Assembly: GCA_036936605.1 (NCBI GenBank) | Contig: JAUPFV010000001.1 | Span: forward strand, 316,092,809-316,156,808 | DNA from: Limnanthes douglasii subsp. nivea | Taxonomy: Eukaryota; Streptophyta; Magnoliopsida; Brassicales; Limnanthaceae | Length of the DNA stretch: 64,000 bases | Direction: 5' to 3' | Shown: positions 52,645-64,000 of the stretch, in pieces | Layout of the letters: each line of letters opens with the position of its first letter | Position numbering within the stretch: position 1 is the first letter of the stretch | Notes under the pieces: model-generated | The model's database searches: none | Told to the model about the DNA's origin: nothing | What the model saw: the letters and a program-made list of their open reading frames with translations, nothing else | Position numbers and translations under genes: made by a program

Positions 52645-53050
52645 TCGATGTAGGTTATTCGAACAGATGGCGGATCAAGTATTGTGGGATGCAGCGCTGA
52701 ATTTCATTTAATTGCTCCATCTAGAGAAATGATGTTTCATTCGATCAAATTTAGTTTTCACGCCTCAAATAACGAAGCATAATACAAAGCTGATTTGGCT
52801 GGTTTGAGACTTGCGAAAATATGTGGAGCTACTTTAGTACGATTGAAGATAGATTCTCAATTAATAGCAAATCAAGTATCTGGAAACTTTGAAGCAAAAA
52901 ATGATCGATTAATTTTGTATCTTCGGGAGCTTCGAAACTTGATACCATTATTTGATCATGTTGTTGTGTACATATTAGTCGAGGAAGTAACACGGTAGCT
53001 GATTCGTTAGCAAATATCGTTTACAAGGAAGAGTATCCCTAGATTTTGTT
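52645..53050 (+). pseudogene. E1 copy 2, second RNase H pseudogene
   Basis: As 7940-8345; two silent-looking G/A differences near 52743 and 52767. Confidence 0.75.
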
Positions 53051-53104
53051 ACAAGAGAATTCGTCGATTTTAATCTAGTCAGACTAGTGTGATTATATGG
53101 AATA

Positions 53105-54306
53105 ACTTTTTGTCACTACAGATGTAGTCCAAGGTGATTGGCGAACTAACATTTTAATTTTTTTTATTCGAGGAGCATTGCCTGACGATGCAAAATTGAC
53201 CAAAAAACTGCGAGCCAAAGCTTTTGGATACATAGTTTTGGATGGAGTTTTATATAAGAAAGCATTGAGTAGGCCATTATTATAATGTTTGAATAAGCAA
53301 GAATCACAAGAAGTTTTATCAAAGTTGCATGATGGAGAAGGGTCAGCTCATTGTGGGTATAAAGCTTTATCTTGTCGAGTTTTGCTTGCATGGTTTTATT
53401 GGCCTTCGATCATGAACGATGCCAAAAATTTGGTTCGAAGCTGTGATACCCGTCAAAGGTTTGTTAATTCTATTCATACGCCGAGATTCCACTATGTCTA
53501 TCACCGAGGCCATACCATTTGATAGATGGGGAATTTATTTAGTGGGGCCTTTGCCGATGGCATCTCGAGGGTGGCAAATGATAATTGTAGAGGTGGCCTA
53601 TTTTAAAAAGTGGGCAGAAGCGGAACTGTTATCTAGAACGAAAGCAAAAAATGTATTTAAATTTATTATAAACAGTATTTGTTGTCGTTTTGGAGAAATA
53701 CCTATGGATAATGGCCCTTAATTTAATAATAAAGAAATGACTTCATTATGCGCTTCGAAAGGAATTCAACAATGTTTCTCAACATATTTTCATCCTCAAG
53801 CAAATGGACAAGTCGAGGTGACGAACATATCTATTTTAGATGGTTTGAAGAAAAGTTTGACAGGGGCAGCAGGGAAATGGCCAAATTATTTGCAAGAAGT
53901 GCTTTGGGCGTATCGAACAACTCCTAGGGAAGCCACTAAGAAAACTCATTTTGCTTTAGCATATGGAATGGATGTTGTCAACCCTGTGGAATCTGCGATA
54001 TCTTCTTTTAGAATAACCCAATACTCTGAAAAATCCAATTATGAAGCTAAAAGAGAAAATTTAGATCTGATTGATGAGAAAAGAGTTCGAGCTCATCTAA
54101 ACGTAATACATTATCAAACTCTTATGAGAAATCGGTACAATTCGAGGTTAAAAAGAAGGGAGTTTAAAATAGGTGATAAAATCTTGAGAAAGGTATTTCT
54201 GCATACTAAGGAGAAGAGTCTCGGAAAAATGGCCCATAATTGGGAAGGAACTTATGTGGTTACTGAAAGGATAAAGCCATGGTCTTATCGCCTCTATGAT
54301 AGTTAG
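53105..54306 (+). pseudogene. E1 copy 2, integrase pseudogene with 10-bp deletion
   Basis: As 8400-9611, except that ten bases (tgcctcagag, 8991-9000 in copy 1) are missing between 53695 and 53696. The deletion shifts the frame so that the core now reads through to the second catalytic aspartate (GEIPMDNGP) before a stop at 53719-53721. Copy 1 stops earlier, at YG. The first aspartate is Ala in both. Flanking GAG repeats suggest slippage. The C-terminal part from 53737 is as in copy 1, with His/Tyr and Val/Leu changes. Confidence 0.85.
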
Positions 54307-54402
54307 GGGAGGATGCTTCAACAACATGAAATATACAGCATCTGAAATTATATTAGGAATAGCTATGTTGTATTTTGAATTTGTTTCTTTTGGTTTAATA
54401 AA

Positions 54403-54448
54403 GCACACTTTCCTACTCTGTTGGCCCATGAAGGATTTAACGAGGCGC
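54403..54448 (+). other. Conserved non-coding box 3' of pol, copy 2
   Basis: Identical to 9708-9753. Confidence 0.55.
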
Positions 54449-54617
54449 TATGTACATATTCAACATTATCAATAAAATTCATTTTTAGCCAATGGTTGTT
54501 TACAAGTGTTTATTTAAACTATCTTGATAAATGATTAAAGACTGATCATCTTTGAGGTTGATCAATACTAGAATGTTCCGAAGTGTTTATTACACTTTTC
54601 GAAGAAACAACCATGTT

Positions 54618-54787
54618 CGAAGTGCTACGTTCAATAAACGCATTGTGATATTCGAAATACGACGTCCAATAAACGTATTGTGATATTCCAAGTGCTACGT
54701 ACAATAAATGCACTGTGATTTTGAAGTGCTACGTCCAATAAACGCACTATGATATTCGATGTGCCACGTTCATTTAATACACTATAA
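54618..54787. repeat. 35-bp tandem array, copy 2
   Basis: Same number of units as 9923-10092, so no expansion since the duplication. Confidence 0.8.
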
Positions 54788-54988
54788 TGTTAGAGGGATT
54801 ATAATTTAAAGTATTCTACTATGTTTTAACTTCGAATAGTTAATATAAATTAATATCACATAACTTGATGGAAAATATGAAATATAAGCAAAAACCTTTG
54901 TCATTTAGAATAATTCGATGAGTACAATAGATATGGTACTAATATGACAAATACAAAAAAGATAACATAAGTCCAAAGGGTAGTAAAA

Positions 54989-56533
54989 TTATTCAGATGA
55001 CTCCTCTTCGGTTGATTCCTCTTCAGATGATGAATTTGGAATATTATCGAAAGCTTCACTAGGGCATTGTGCAACATGATAATCGTTCCAAAAGCTAGAC
55101 AGGTTTATCGTAGGATGGCCTTCTCCTCTTTGCTATTGTTGATAGCTGCCAACACGTCCTTGGTACATTCAATTTCTGTAGCAGTGATGGCAAGTTGTTT
55201 TTATTTATCAAAACAAAGCTTAAGTAGGCTATCTCATCAGTTAATTTCTTCTTTTCTACTTCGCTTTTGGTAACAGAAGTCTGACTTTCTCCTTCTCATC
55301 AGTTAATTCTTTAAGGTGTTTAGCCTTGAGTCGATCTATCTCTTCTTGATGCGTAATGTTTAGATTCTCTTTCTTGATTTGGTGTTGTTCTCGTAAATTC
55401 CTTTTGACAAATACGAGTCCTCTGATAAGATTTACCTTGCCATTTTGAAGCCATGAAGTTGATCTGTTATATGATTTTGAAATTTTTCTCTCAAGTGTTT
55501 TTCAGCTTCAGCAATTCCTTTGTAGCAAACCATATCTTTTGCCAGTCATTTAAGATGACTTTGAGAAGCCTCAATTTCTTGAGTAAGCGTTTGCGCTGTA
55601 GTTTTGAGATCAGAAAATGGTTGAAGTGCAGCAAGAACATCTAGGTTTGGTGGACTAGGAGGAAACACTGTTGGGCTAGACCGAGGGATGCGATCTAAAG
55701 ACGTAGTATGAGCAGTGGGAACAATAATTTCAGGAGATGCTTCTTCAGAGGTAGATGGTGTGGATCTTCTACCAAAGTTGTGAAGAAGAGTTTGAACCTC
55801 TTGAATGACAGTATCCTCTTCTATAGTATGCTCTTGTGACTCTGAAATTTATGAAACTGTCAGGATCGAAGTGATCATCATTTTGATTATGTTCTACAAC
55901 AATTGTAGCATCTTCGGCAGTTGTTTCTTTCTCCGTTTGAAAACCTTATTCATTCCCAGCAATTATAACCTCATCGTCATCAGACGCTATATCTTTGATG
56001 GTTACAACTGTATTTTTCTTCTTTTTCTTCGGAGGACTGGTGGAACTTTTAATTTTCGAAGGTGTAATTGTCTTAGTCTTTTTTGTAGAAGGTTCTCCCT
56101 CTGTTCCTTCTTCGATAGTCGAAAGTGTTCTTGCTTTTGTTTTTGTTTTTGGGCCCTTAGGCTTCGGGTTTGTTGAAGGGCTAGCACCAGATGTGCTAGC
56201 TGTTTTTTGTTCATTTTTGCCTTTCTTCTTCTGAGGCAGGTGACTTTCTGATTTGTTGCGGATACGTAAGAATACCTTATAATCAGGATGGACTAATCTT
56301 TTGCAAGCCTAAAGAGGGTTAGGTTGTTTCGTCAAATTATCAGGAGGAAAAGCTCCAAGGGTGATAAAAAATAAATGACTGCTGAGGAAATTGATTGGTT
56401 GAAAGACTATGTGGAAAGCATTGTTCCACTCTGCTTCAGCCCATGCAGCGATCTTAATGAATATTTATTTAGATCTTGTTCAACGAATGGCATAACGCTG
56501 ATAAGAACACATAAGTTGACGGTAAATAATGGT

Positions 56534-56590
<57 letters not shown>

Positions 56591-57883
56591 GAGTAGTACT
56601 TACGACTGTTTCTCCAGACAAGGTTAAATTTTGATGGATTGGCTTCAGATATTTCTTTACCGTTTTCCCATACTCCTGAGATAAAGATAAAGTTTTGCTT
56701 CCAAAATTTGTCCGCTTCCAGAAGGACATCGATGATTTTTAGGTCATCATCTAAGGTAAGATATTAAAATGGAAGCTTTGGTCCCTTGGACAATTTGGTT
56801 AAGGATATGAAATCTTTAATGCTGATCAGAATCTTAGATAAGCGAGAAGCCATGATTACAGACATGAGTGTGAACCATTGATTTGGTGTCACCTGAGTTG
56901 GGCACAAATCTAGAATTTTGAAGTAGTCGACTATCATGAGATGTAATGGTTACCAAAGACCCCAATTGATGATTTCTGGATAGACTACCAATTCATCGTT
57001 TTTATAGTCTAATAGTGTTTCCCCTTTTTGGGAAGATGAAGGGTAATGTCATATCCCATTCCCCATTGTTTCTTCAAATCCGATGCTTGGCTTTCTTGAT
57101 AGTATATATATGAAACGCTTTTCAAGACAACAATATATCAGCATCGAGAGATCTCAAATTGTAACCAACCTTTGCTCTTTCTTCATCAGATATAGTAATC
57201 AGAGCCTTCTTTTTCCTTGGTTTGCGGAATTGTTTCTCTATAGCATTCTCTGATTCTTTTGAGACTTCTTCATCAGAGTCAGCTTCATTACCTGATTGAG
57301 TGGAATTACAGTCAACTTCCTCTACTTTTGATGCCTTGTCTCTTAGTTGTGGAGGGTTCTTCGAGGGACTTTGTTGATGTAATGAGGCTTCCTAAAAAAT
57401 CTCCCTTGGAGGAGGAGATTTGGTAGAAGGCTTTGATGTAGCATCGACATCATCTCCCATGGCTGCAAAAGTTATTTTTCTAGAAGCTTGTGGGGGATAA
57501 GTTAAGGAAGGGGTTGTTTGGATTGTTTCGAAGCATATTTTCTAAATTCATCACTAATTCGAGGCGATGATTTAGTATGAGAAGTAGAAATTCGAGGTGT
57601 TCTAGGCGTTCGAGTTTTGGAAGACTGACTTTATTTTGTGATAGGTGAAGGTGAAAAGACATGAGCTTTAGAGGGATCAAAGTTACCGTAATAAATGGTC
57701 TTTATAGATGTTCTGAGGGGAGCATTGCTTATCAACCCAGCAGCTCTATATTTGTCTGCTCTTTCACCTATGCAGAAGTAATCGTAAGCTCCGAAGACGA
57801 AATTACTATCAGGTGCTGGGGATTTGGGCTTATTGGGAATTCTGGCCTTTGATCTTCTGGAACTTGGTGTTTTATCATAAACT
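54989..57883 (-). pseudogene. E1 copy 2, aORF pseudogene
   Basis: As 10294-13200 with intron 56498-56603. One substitution near 56130 (copy 1 tctttctttt, here tcttgctttt) changes the Lys-rich linker. One silent-looking change lies near 57310. The only length change is in the intronic (AT)n. Confidence 0.7.
56538..56587. repeat. (AT)25 microsatellite
   Basis: 50 bp, 12 bp shorter than the partner at 11843-11904. Confidence 0.97.
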
Positions 57884-58382
57884 GATTAAAGACCAACCGA
57901 AAAATATGAATTTTCCGGTAGAAATAACCATAAAGTTTGAAGAAATTGTTGAAGGTAGCAAAGGTTGGGAGTTTTTCTCTTCTTCTCTCAAGGATTTTTG
58001 TTTCTGAAATAAAAAGTGAGCTATTAAGAAATTTATTGGAAAAAGAAAGACGTGTACTGAAGTGGAAAAAGTTTGTGTTGATTGGGCAGAATTTGAACCG
58101 GTTTCGTGTTTATGGGATCGATATCTGTTATGCTAGGAGCTTAGCTGTAAGCTTAACCCCTATGGAGCTATGATGAGTTTGAAATAGATCTTACGTTTGA
58201 TTTTATTGATTTTTCTTCGCGTTTAACTTGGGTTATGGTTGTCTAAGGACATATTTCGATGCATCAGAATGATTGGCTTGCATCAAATTGTGAAAGAGAA
58301 AAAAGCACTATTTCTTTGCTTAGATTCGAAGTTAGTTAATTAGTTCTCATTCATTTACTAATTTGAGAACTAAAGGGGCTAA

Positions 58383-58705
58383 TGATAAGGAAATGGAAAT
58401 TCATGGACTAAATTGTAAATAATAAAAGCATTATGTAACACTTGGTAAAGTTTAAAGAGGATTTCGTAACTATATCTTTTAGTCAATGACTAAGAGTGCA
58501 ATTTACCCTTTTATATAACTATTTTCAGTTGTAAGCTAAGTCTTTATGCCTCTATATAAAGACCAAAACTAAACTAATAAAGGGGTTGAAATTCTGAGAT
58601 TAGATCACTTGCGTACTTTCATTTTCTCTCTCTAAAATCTAGTTATCTCTCTAGAACACTTCTTCTCTTGTTTACTAATGCAATCCTAAACAACCAAAAT
58701 CACCA
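58383..58705 (+). repeat. E1 copy 2, 3' LTR
   Basis: Identical by eye to 13700-14022. Confidence 0.92.
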
Positions 58706-58907
58706 TAAAATAAATTGTTATTACAAAAATAAAGTCTCAAAATAATGTAAACGGATACTTTATGATAATGATATGTCATTTAGATAATGTATATTTCTTA
58801 TATTGACGAAATAGGTTTATATTAAGATTTGTTAAGGGGATAAGATGCAGAAAAGAAGATAATTCTAAATAAAATGAGTAAATCAAAAAATAAACAAAGA
58901 ACAAGCA

Positions 58908-59207
58908 AAAGTAAGAAGATAATGGTCTTCTAAATATCTTTAACCGAAGAAAATCTAGAGGACTTTAGACAAGGGGTTAATGAAAGTAAGAAGACGAGGG
59001 TTTTTTAAACATCCTTAACCAAGGGGCGTTAAGAAGTCTTTAGATGAGAGGCTAGTGAAAGTAAGAAAACGAAGGTCTTCCAAAGATCTATAACCGATGC
59101 ACACCTAGAAGGCTTTAGATGAGGAACTAACAAAAGTAAGAAGACGAGGGTCTTCCAAAGATCCTTAACTGAGGGAAATTCAGAAGAAACTAAACGAGGG
59201 TTTGTAA
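58908..59207. repeat. 75-bp tandem array (4 units), copy 2
   Basis: Same four units as 14225-14524. Confidence 0.85.
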
Positions 59208-60205
59208 TTGAAATACAAAGCGATAACAAAAGAGCAGAAAAGTTTATTCGAGAAGTAAACTAAAAGACATGTGTCATTACTAAATATGTCATCAAAATAG
59301 ATTGTTAATTAGTTATAACATGTGTAGTGCGCAAAGAAGAATGTAAATTGTATAAATTAGGACTTAAATCCTCATTTGGGGATCCTCGCAATAATAGAGA
59401 GAATACATGCATTTAACTTTAAGTGATTGCTCTTTTTTTATTGTAATTCATTATTTTATCTTAACAATTGATGAAGATATTCCCTCATCAAATTTAGCAC
59501 CTTCTGTGGGAAAGTTTATTTTCAAAGATTAAAGTTCTTAAGTACGTACCAATTGTGATGGTAAAATTTGGAATTAAAAGTGAGAGTTTAAGGATTTGAC
59601 CAATTTGATCTATTACGGCAATCATTCCGGGAATTGTCATAAGCTTGCGAGCTGATGAATTTAATGTAGAGAAAGTTCAATCTTCTAGAGTGGCAGTTTA
59701 TGTGTGTATTTCAATGATACAAAAGAAAAGAACTATGTGAGTAGTTATAGCATATGTAAATCAAAATAATAGGAGCGGTAAGCGGTGCACCTAGATTTTT
59801 CACACTGGCTCAAGGCGAAAATATCCAAAATGAAGGTATTTATGTGACTCATTAAGTATTTAGATTCTAGAGCTTCAAATTGAGAAATTGAAGTGAGAAC
59901 AAGCTATATCAAATTTGGTACATGCCGAGAGAGATCGCGAAGACATGGAAAAGATAGAAATATTAACTTAAGCATTACAATTGTTGTAAGAAAAAATAAT
60001 TTCGAATAATAAAGGGAAAAAAAAGTTTAACATTAAAGAAAGTAAGGCGAGTTACACTTGGAAATAAAAGAAAATGAAGTGATAATTGTGGAAAGGAAAT
60101 GAGAAGAAATTATTCAGTTAGAAGAAAGAAGTAATATGAAACTGAATAAACGACAATGGAAAGATTCTGATTTATAGGCTCGATCGAGTAATTTGAAAAT
60201 AAAGA

Positions 60206-60883
60206 ATGACAATGAGAAAAAAAGTGGAATACAACAAAGAACGTCCAAAAATGCTCGAGTATGTGCTCCATAAATCTCCATTTATTAAAAAAACTTTAAA
60301 GAAAACTCCGAGAAACTTTGACCCGTTCAAGATGACAGCTTACGATGAATCAGGAGATACTGAGCATCATTTGGAACATTTAAAAGCATTACGATGGATT
60401 TCAATCTCGTTGATATTTCGTTATGCAGAGCATTATCTATGCATTTTAAGGGAAATTCCTAGGATTGGTTCAACAGCTTACTGAAAGGATCGATTCAAGA
60501 ATTTGAAGATTTGCGAAGAGCATTTAGGAACCGTTTTGCAGGTAACCAAGCACACAAGAAATAGGCAGATTCAATTATGAACATGTACTAAAGAAGATGA
60601 GAGTTTTTAAAGAGATATGTTCAAAGGTTTGTAAAAGAAATGAATAGTTTGGTGACATGCAAATAAGCACTTGTGCCTCCTGTTAAGAGAAGATTTGATT
60701 ATGAGGGGAAACTTTAAGAAGATCTGGTAAAATTTCATGTAGAGGAATTTGATGATATTTTGGTTAGTTTAGTATAGTTTATTAGGCTTCAGGATTGCAA
60801 GAATGAATTTTCTTATGTTCCTAAAACCCAAGAGTTTGAAGTTGTATTACCTAACAAAGAAAAGTAGAAGAATTTAAGCGTGA
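60206..60883 (+). pseudogene. E2 copy 2, gag pseudogene
   Basis: As 15523-16200; no coding difference noticed. Confidence 0.65.
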
Positions 60884-61942
60884 TAAGGGGAAAAAATGAC
60901 CAACTAATAGGTCAAGGTTCATGTATTACGATAGTCAAACTTAAAAATATACCCATATAACCAAGAATATTGCAGTTATGTTTTATAAAAAATAAGAAAG
61001 TCAAAATACAACCCTCCGCGATCGATACTGGCTTCGGGTAAGGATAGACTGAAAAAGTTCTTTTGTATTTTCCATAATGATCACGGGTATCCTACTATTG
61101 AGTTTTGATAGTTGTGTGACGATATCCAGTGGCTTATTGATAACGTAGATTTGAGACAATTCATCAAAGCAAAAAATAGGGAGAAATGAGGGAAAATAAA
61201 AGAATAATCTAAAGGTGGAGATCAGGGGGAATACGAGAATATAAAGGGAAGCAGCAGCATATTTTTATCATTTATGGTGAAGATTCAATGTATGAAAGCG
61301 ATTTTTCTTCAAGAAAGAAGCACAAAGGGTATATAGTAGTTCACCTGGTTGAAGATTCATCTTACCATCATTATCAAAAGTAGCGGTTGATTTGATATTC
61401 AAATGTGATCTATGAGGAGTCATGACTTCGTATGAAGATGCTTTAATCATAACTTTAAACATTGTTGGAGTGCTGATATCTAGGGTTAATTGATAATGGT
61501 AGTTCAACTTATTTTTAAGAGTTTCTATTATCATTACAGGGTGTACATTCTTATAAGCCATACAAGTTCTTGTGGGCTACGATAATAGTGAAAAAATGGT
61601 AAGAACTTTGTTCATGATCTCTGATGAAACCAATCCTTACAATGTTATCATCGGAAGAACGTGGTTGTATAAAATAGAAGTTACACCTTGTACTTTCAGG
61701 AAAAGTTTCCTGTATGAGGGTCGGTCAATATAATTAGGGGGAGTCAGGGATCAGCGAGAAGCTTTTGAGCAATTTTGTTCGAGGCGAGTAACTTGAGGCA
61801 ATAACAATTAAAGGAGATAGAGGAGGGTCACAACAAAATAAAAACAGTCAATGTGAAAAAGAGGTTGATGACCCCAGAGAAGAAATACAATGTGAATATT
61901 TTTGAGTGAAGTAACTGATGAGGTAATAGGATATGGCCAAAT

Positions 61943-62714
61943 AATGAAAATTATAAGTTATTTGAATCCGGAATTTAAGATGAAGTTGATAGAATTTTTA
62001 AAACTAAATTCTGAAATTTTTACTTGGGATACTAGTGAATGTTTCAACATTTAGTTCGTCTATTATTTTCCATGAATTATCAGTTAATAAAAGATTAAGT
62101 CTGATTTGTAAAAAAAGAATGGTTTATTGTCCTAAGAAAATAGAAGTGATTGTTAAAGAAGTATAAAAGCTTTTGAAACTAGTACCTATCATGGAGTCAA
62201 GATACCCGATGTGGGTTACTAATCTAGTGTTGGTAAAGAAAAAGAATACTTAATGGCGGATGTATGTAGATTTTACTGATCTTAACAGGGCTTTCCCAAA
62301 GGATGTGTTTCCATTACCATATATTAATCAGTTGGTGGATGATACCTCAGGACATGAATTTATATCATTTATGGATGCTTATTTTAGATTACTCAAATTC
62401 ACATGCATCTTAATGATGACGAACATGCAAATTTTCAGACCAAAAGGAGTTTATATTGTTATGAGTTATGCATTTGAGTTTGAAGAATGTGCATGCAACC
62501 TATCAAAGGTTGGTTAATTGAATTTTTGAATGTGTTGGGTAAAAACATGGAAGCTTATAGTTGCTATGATAGTGAAAATAAGAAGTGAAGATCAATATAT
62601 CAAAGTATTGTCTTGGATTTTTGGGAAGTTGATGCAGTTTAATCTTAAGCTTAACCCTTTGAAATGTTATTTTGGTGTGCGAAGACAAAAGTTTATCGGC
62701 TATGTGTTGTGTGG
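61943..62714 (+). pseudogene. E2 copy 2, RT pseudogene (N-terminal part)
   Basis: As 17260-18031, cut by the E3 3' LTR at 62715. Confidence 0.75.
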
Positions 62715-63078
62715 ATGATTTCTATTCGAAGGGTATTTTAGGTAGTTTATCAATTAAGTATTAAATTTTTAAGTAGAAGTTAGAGAGATAAGAGAGGTGT
62801 GTTCTAGTAGTTAATCTTCATAGAAAAAGTCCAACCTATTTAATGTGGTTGGTTGGGGTATTTATACTTTTTTTAGGACCCATGGGTTGTTCGGGTGAGA
62901 TCTTGGATTCGGTTCAGCCTTAAAGACTTCAAATCCCAAGACCAAAAATAATTTAGCACACAGCTGAGTCATAATCCACTTGAGCTCATTGTTCATCCAT
63001 CTAACTATGTTGATTCTTTTCGAATTTCCCCATCAGATAGTAAAAAATATCAGTTCCAAAAATATCAAAACCTATCAA
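62715..63078 (-). repeat. E3 copy 2, 3' LTR
   Basis: Identical by eye to 18032-18395. Confidence 0.9.
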
Positions 63079-63492
63079 TAGCCCCTTTAGGTCTTTCAAA
63101 AATTATTTTGGAAGAGCTAATCATTGTACAAAAAATCTGATCAGGGTCCGAAGTGATTTTTTATTACTAGAAAACTCAAAGGTGTCGAGTTTAACAAGTA
63201 ACTTCTATTTACTCGTGTCGGTCTCTAATTAGCCTCTCAACCGTTTTCTCCCTAAATATTTGCACCTATCCTTCAAAAAGTAATGGTCTATGGTTAATAG
63301 CCCCTAATTATTATTCAAACGATTTATCTCCCCTAGGTAAAGTCCTCAAGTGATTTTCCCAACTATATAAGTGTGACTGTTTTACTATTTCTATTCTTAA
63401 AGTGAGAAAAAAAAATCAAATTCAATTTCTAGAGACATAAACTTTAAATCCTCAGTTTGTTCTTAATTTTTCTAATCCTTCTCAAAACTTTT

Positions 63493-64000
63493 ATGTTCAC
63501 GGATTGAACAACCTTTATTAAAAGAGGTTGGTTGAATTTTTATGAATTGGAAATAGAGAAAAGAGAAGCAGGAATCACCTCTGGATTACCTACTTGCCCT
63601 GGTGGACAGGTTATACACACGATACTGGAGCCAAATAGGAATTCATCTTCTTCTAAGTCATCGGTTATTTTGAGCAAAACTTCCCTTGTCCCACATGTAC
63701 AAAACTTTCCTTTATTTGTGTCAGATCTCAAACTATAAGTTCAAATACCTGAGAAACCTTCTACTAAAACCAAAAATGTTACAAGTAGAAAAAACCATCG
63801 CCGTTTATTGCCATAGGATCAGATGCAGAAAAAATCATGCCAAGAAGAGTTACCAGATTCTTCGAAGCCAAAAATACAACTTCGTCTACCAGGGATGTTG
63901 AAAACCCTACTAAAGGTTCTGGGGTAGTAAAAACTCCAATTTTTCCTACTATGGATCCAAATCCATCACTTCCACCTGTTGAGCCTCCTCAAATTGAAAA
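63493..64000 (+). pseudogene. E3 copy 2, aORF start (truncated by window end)
   Basis: As 18810-19317; begins ATGTTCACG with the same early TGA. One change lies near 63581 (cacctctgg versus cacctccgg). Confidence 0.72.

Larger units (their letters stand above)
48235..58705 (+). mobile_element. E1 second copy (by duplication)
   Basis: Same element as 3530-14022, with LTRs at 48235-48558 and 58383-58705 and TAAAA at 48230-48234 and 58706-58710. Because the flanking target duplication is also shared, it arose by segmental duplication and not by a second insertion. It is 22 bp shorter (10-bp and 12-bp differences). Confidence 0.95.
58711..62714 (+). mobile_element. E2 copy 2, 5' portion
   Basis: Equals 14028-18031: LTR-like region with the 75-bp array, gag (60206-60883), protease (61283-61733) and RT (61943-62714), ending at the E3 insertion site. 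One substitution was noticed (near 59770, aataat versus aataac). Confidence 0.8.
47382..64000 (+). repeat. Large direct repeat, copy 2 (truncated by the window end)
   Basis: Corresponds to 2677-19317. Differences include about two dozen substitutions (for example 51648 C versus 6943 T, and 50216 region G for A), a 10-bp deletion at 53695/53696 and (AT)25 instead of (AT)31. Still matching at 64000, so its end is not seen. Confidence 0.95.
62715..64000 (-). mobile_element. E3 copy 2, left end only
   Basis: Equals 18032-19317: 3' LTR (62715-63078), candidate aORF TATA box (63364-63371) and the aORF start. Continues beyond the window. Confidence 0.92.

Noticed and set aside
3530..58705. Two independent insertions of E1
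   Set aside because: Both copies share the same target duplication, flanks, neighbouring E2/E3 and the same disabling mutations, so segmental duplication explains them.

Overview
The window is repeat-rich nuclear DNA from a flowering plant, probably a dicot. It is AT-rich, with introns bounded by GT..AG, MULE/FAR1-, hAT- and MITE-type DNA transposons, and at least six Ty3/gypsy LTR retrotransposons. These belong to the non-chromodomain Tat lineage (the Ogre/Retand/Grande group): pol order is protease, RT, two RNase H domains, integrase, and an extra ORF sits on the opposite strand downstream of pol. I see no intact host gene, rRNA, tRNA or CRISPR array. All retroelement coding regions carry stops and frameshifts, so they are annotated as pseudogenes.

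Layout. 1-890: start of a MULE/FAR1-like transposase pseudogene (minus). 1-3 kb: small repeats and a GC-tipped hAT-like remnant (2388-3065). 3530-14022: E1 (+), complete, with LTRs and a TAAAA target duplication. 14028-18031 and 28156-28440: E2 (+), split inside its RT by E3. 18032-28150: E3 (-), complete, flanked by TGTGG on the + strand and itself interrupted in integrase by a 426-bp hairpin MITE (22986-23411). 28440-33560: E4 (+), pol without integrase plus an antisense-ORF remnant. 35608-37145: E5 (-), a heavily decayed pol. 40895-47381: E6 (-), the least decayed, cut off in the RT/RNase H region.

At 47382 the sequence restarts at position 2677 and runs to the window end (64000 = 19317) with about two dozen substitutions, a 10-bp deletion and a 12-bp shorter (AT)n tract. 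The simplest reading is a very recent tandem duplication with a unit of about 44.7 kb, of which only the first 16.6 kb of the second copy is visible. An assembly or haplotype artefact is the main alternative. E1 and E3 LTR pairs differ by about 10%, so these insertions are far older than the duplication.

The most interesting biology is the antisense ORF (aORF) between pol and the 3' LTR. In E1, E3 and E6 it encodes related proteins (N-terminal motif, central WGLRFPL/WENG domain, Lys-rich linker, coiled coil, acidic tail). All three are interrupted at the same place by a short GT..AG intron. In E3 and E6 a TATA box lies about 100-130 bp upstream of a conserved ATG. pol and aORF converge on a spacer that holds a conserved non-coding box and, in E1, a 35-bp tandem array. 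Pol would be transcribed from the 5' LTR, while the aORF looks like a separately promoted, spliced gene on the other strand.
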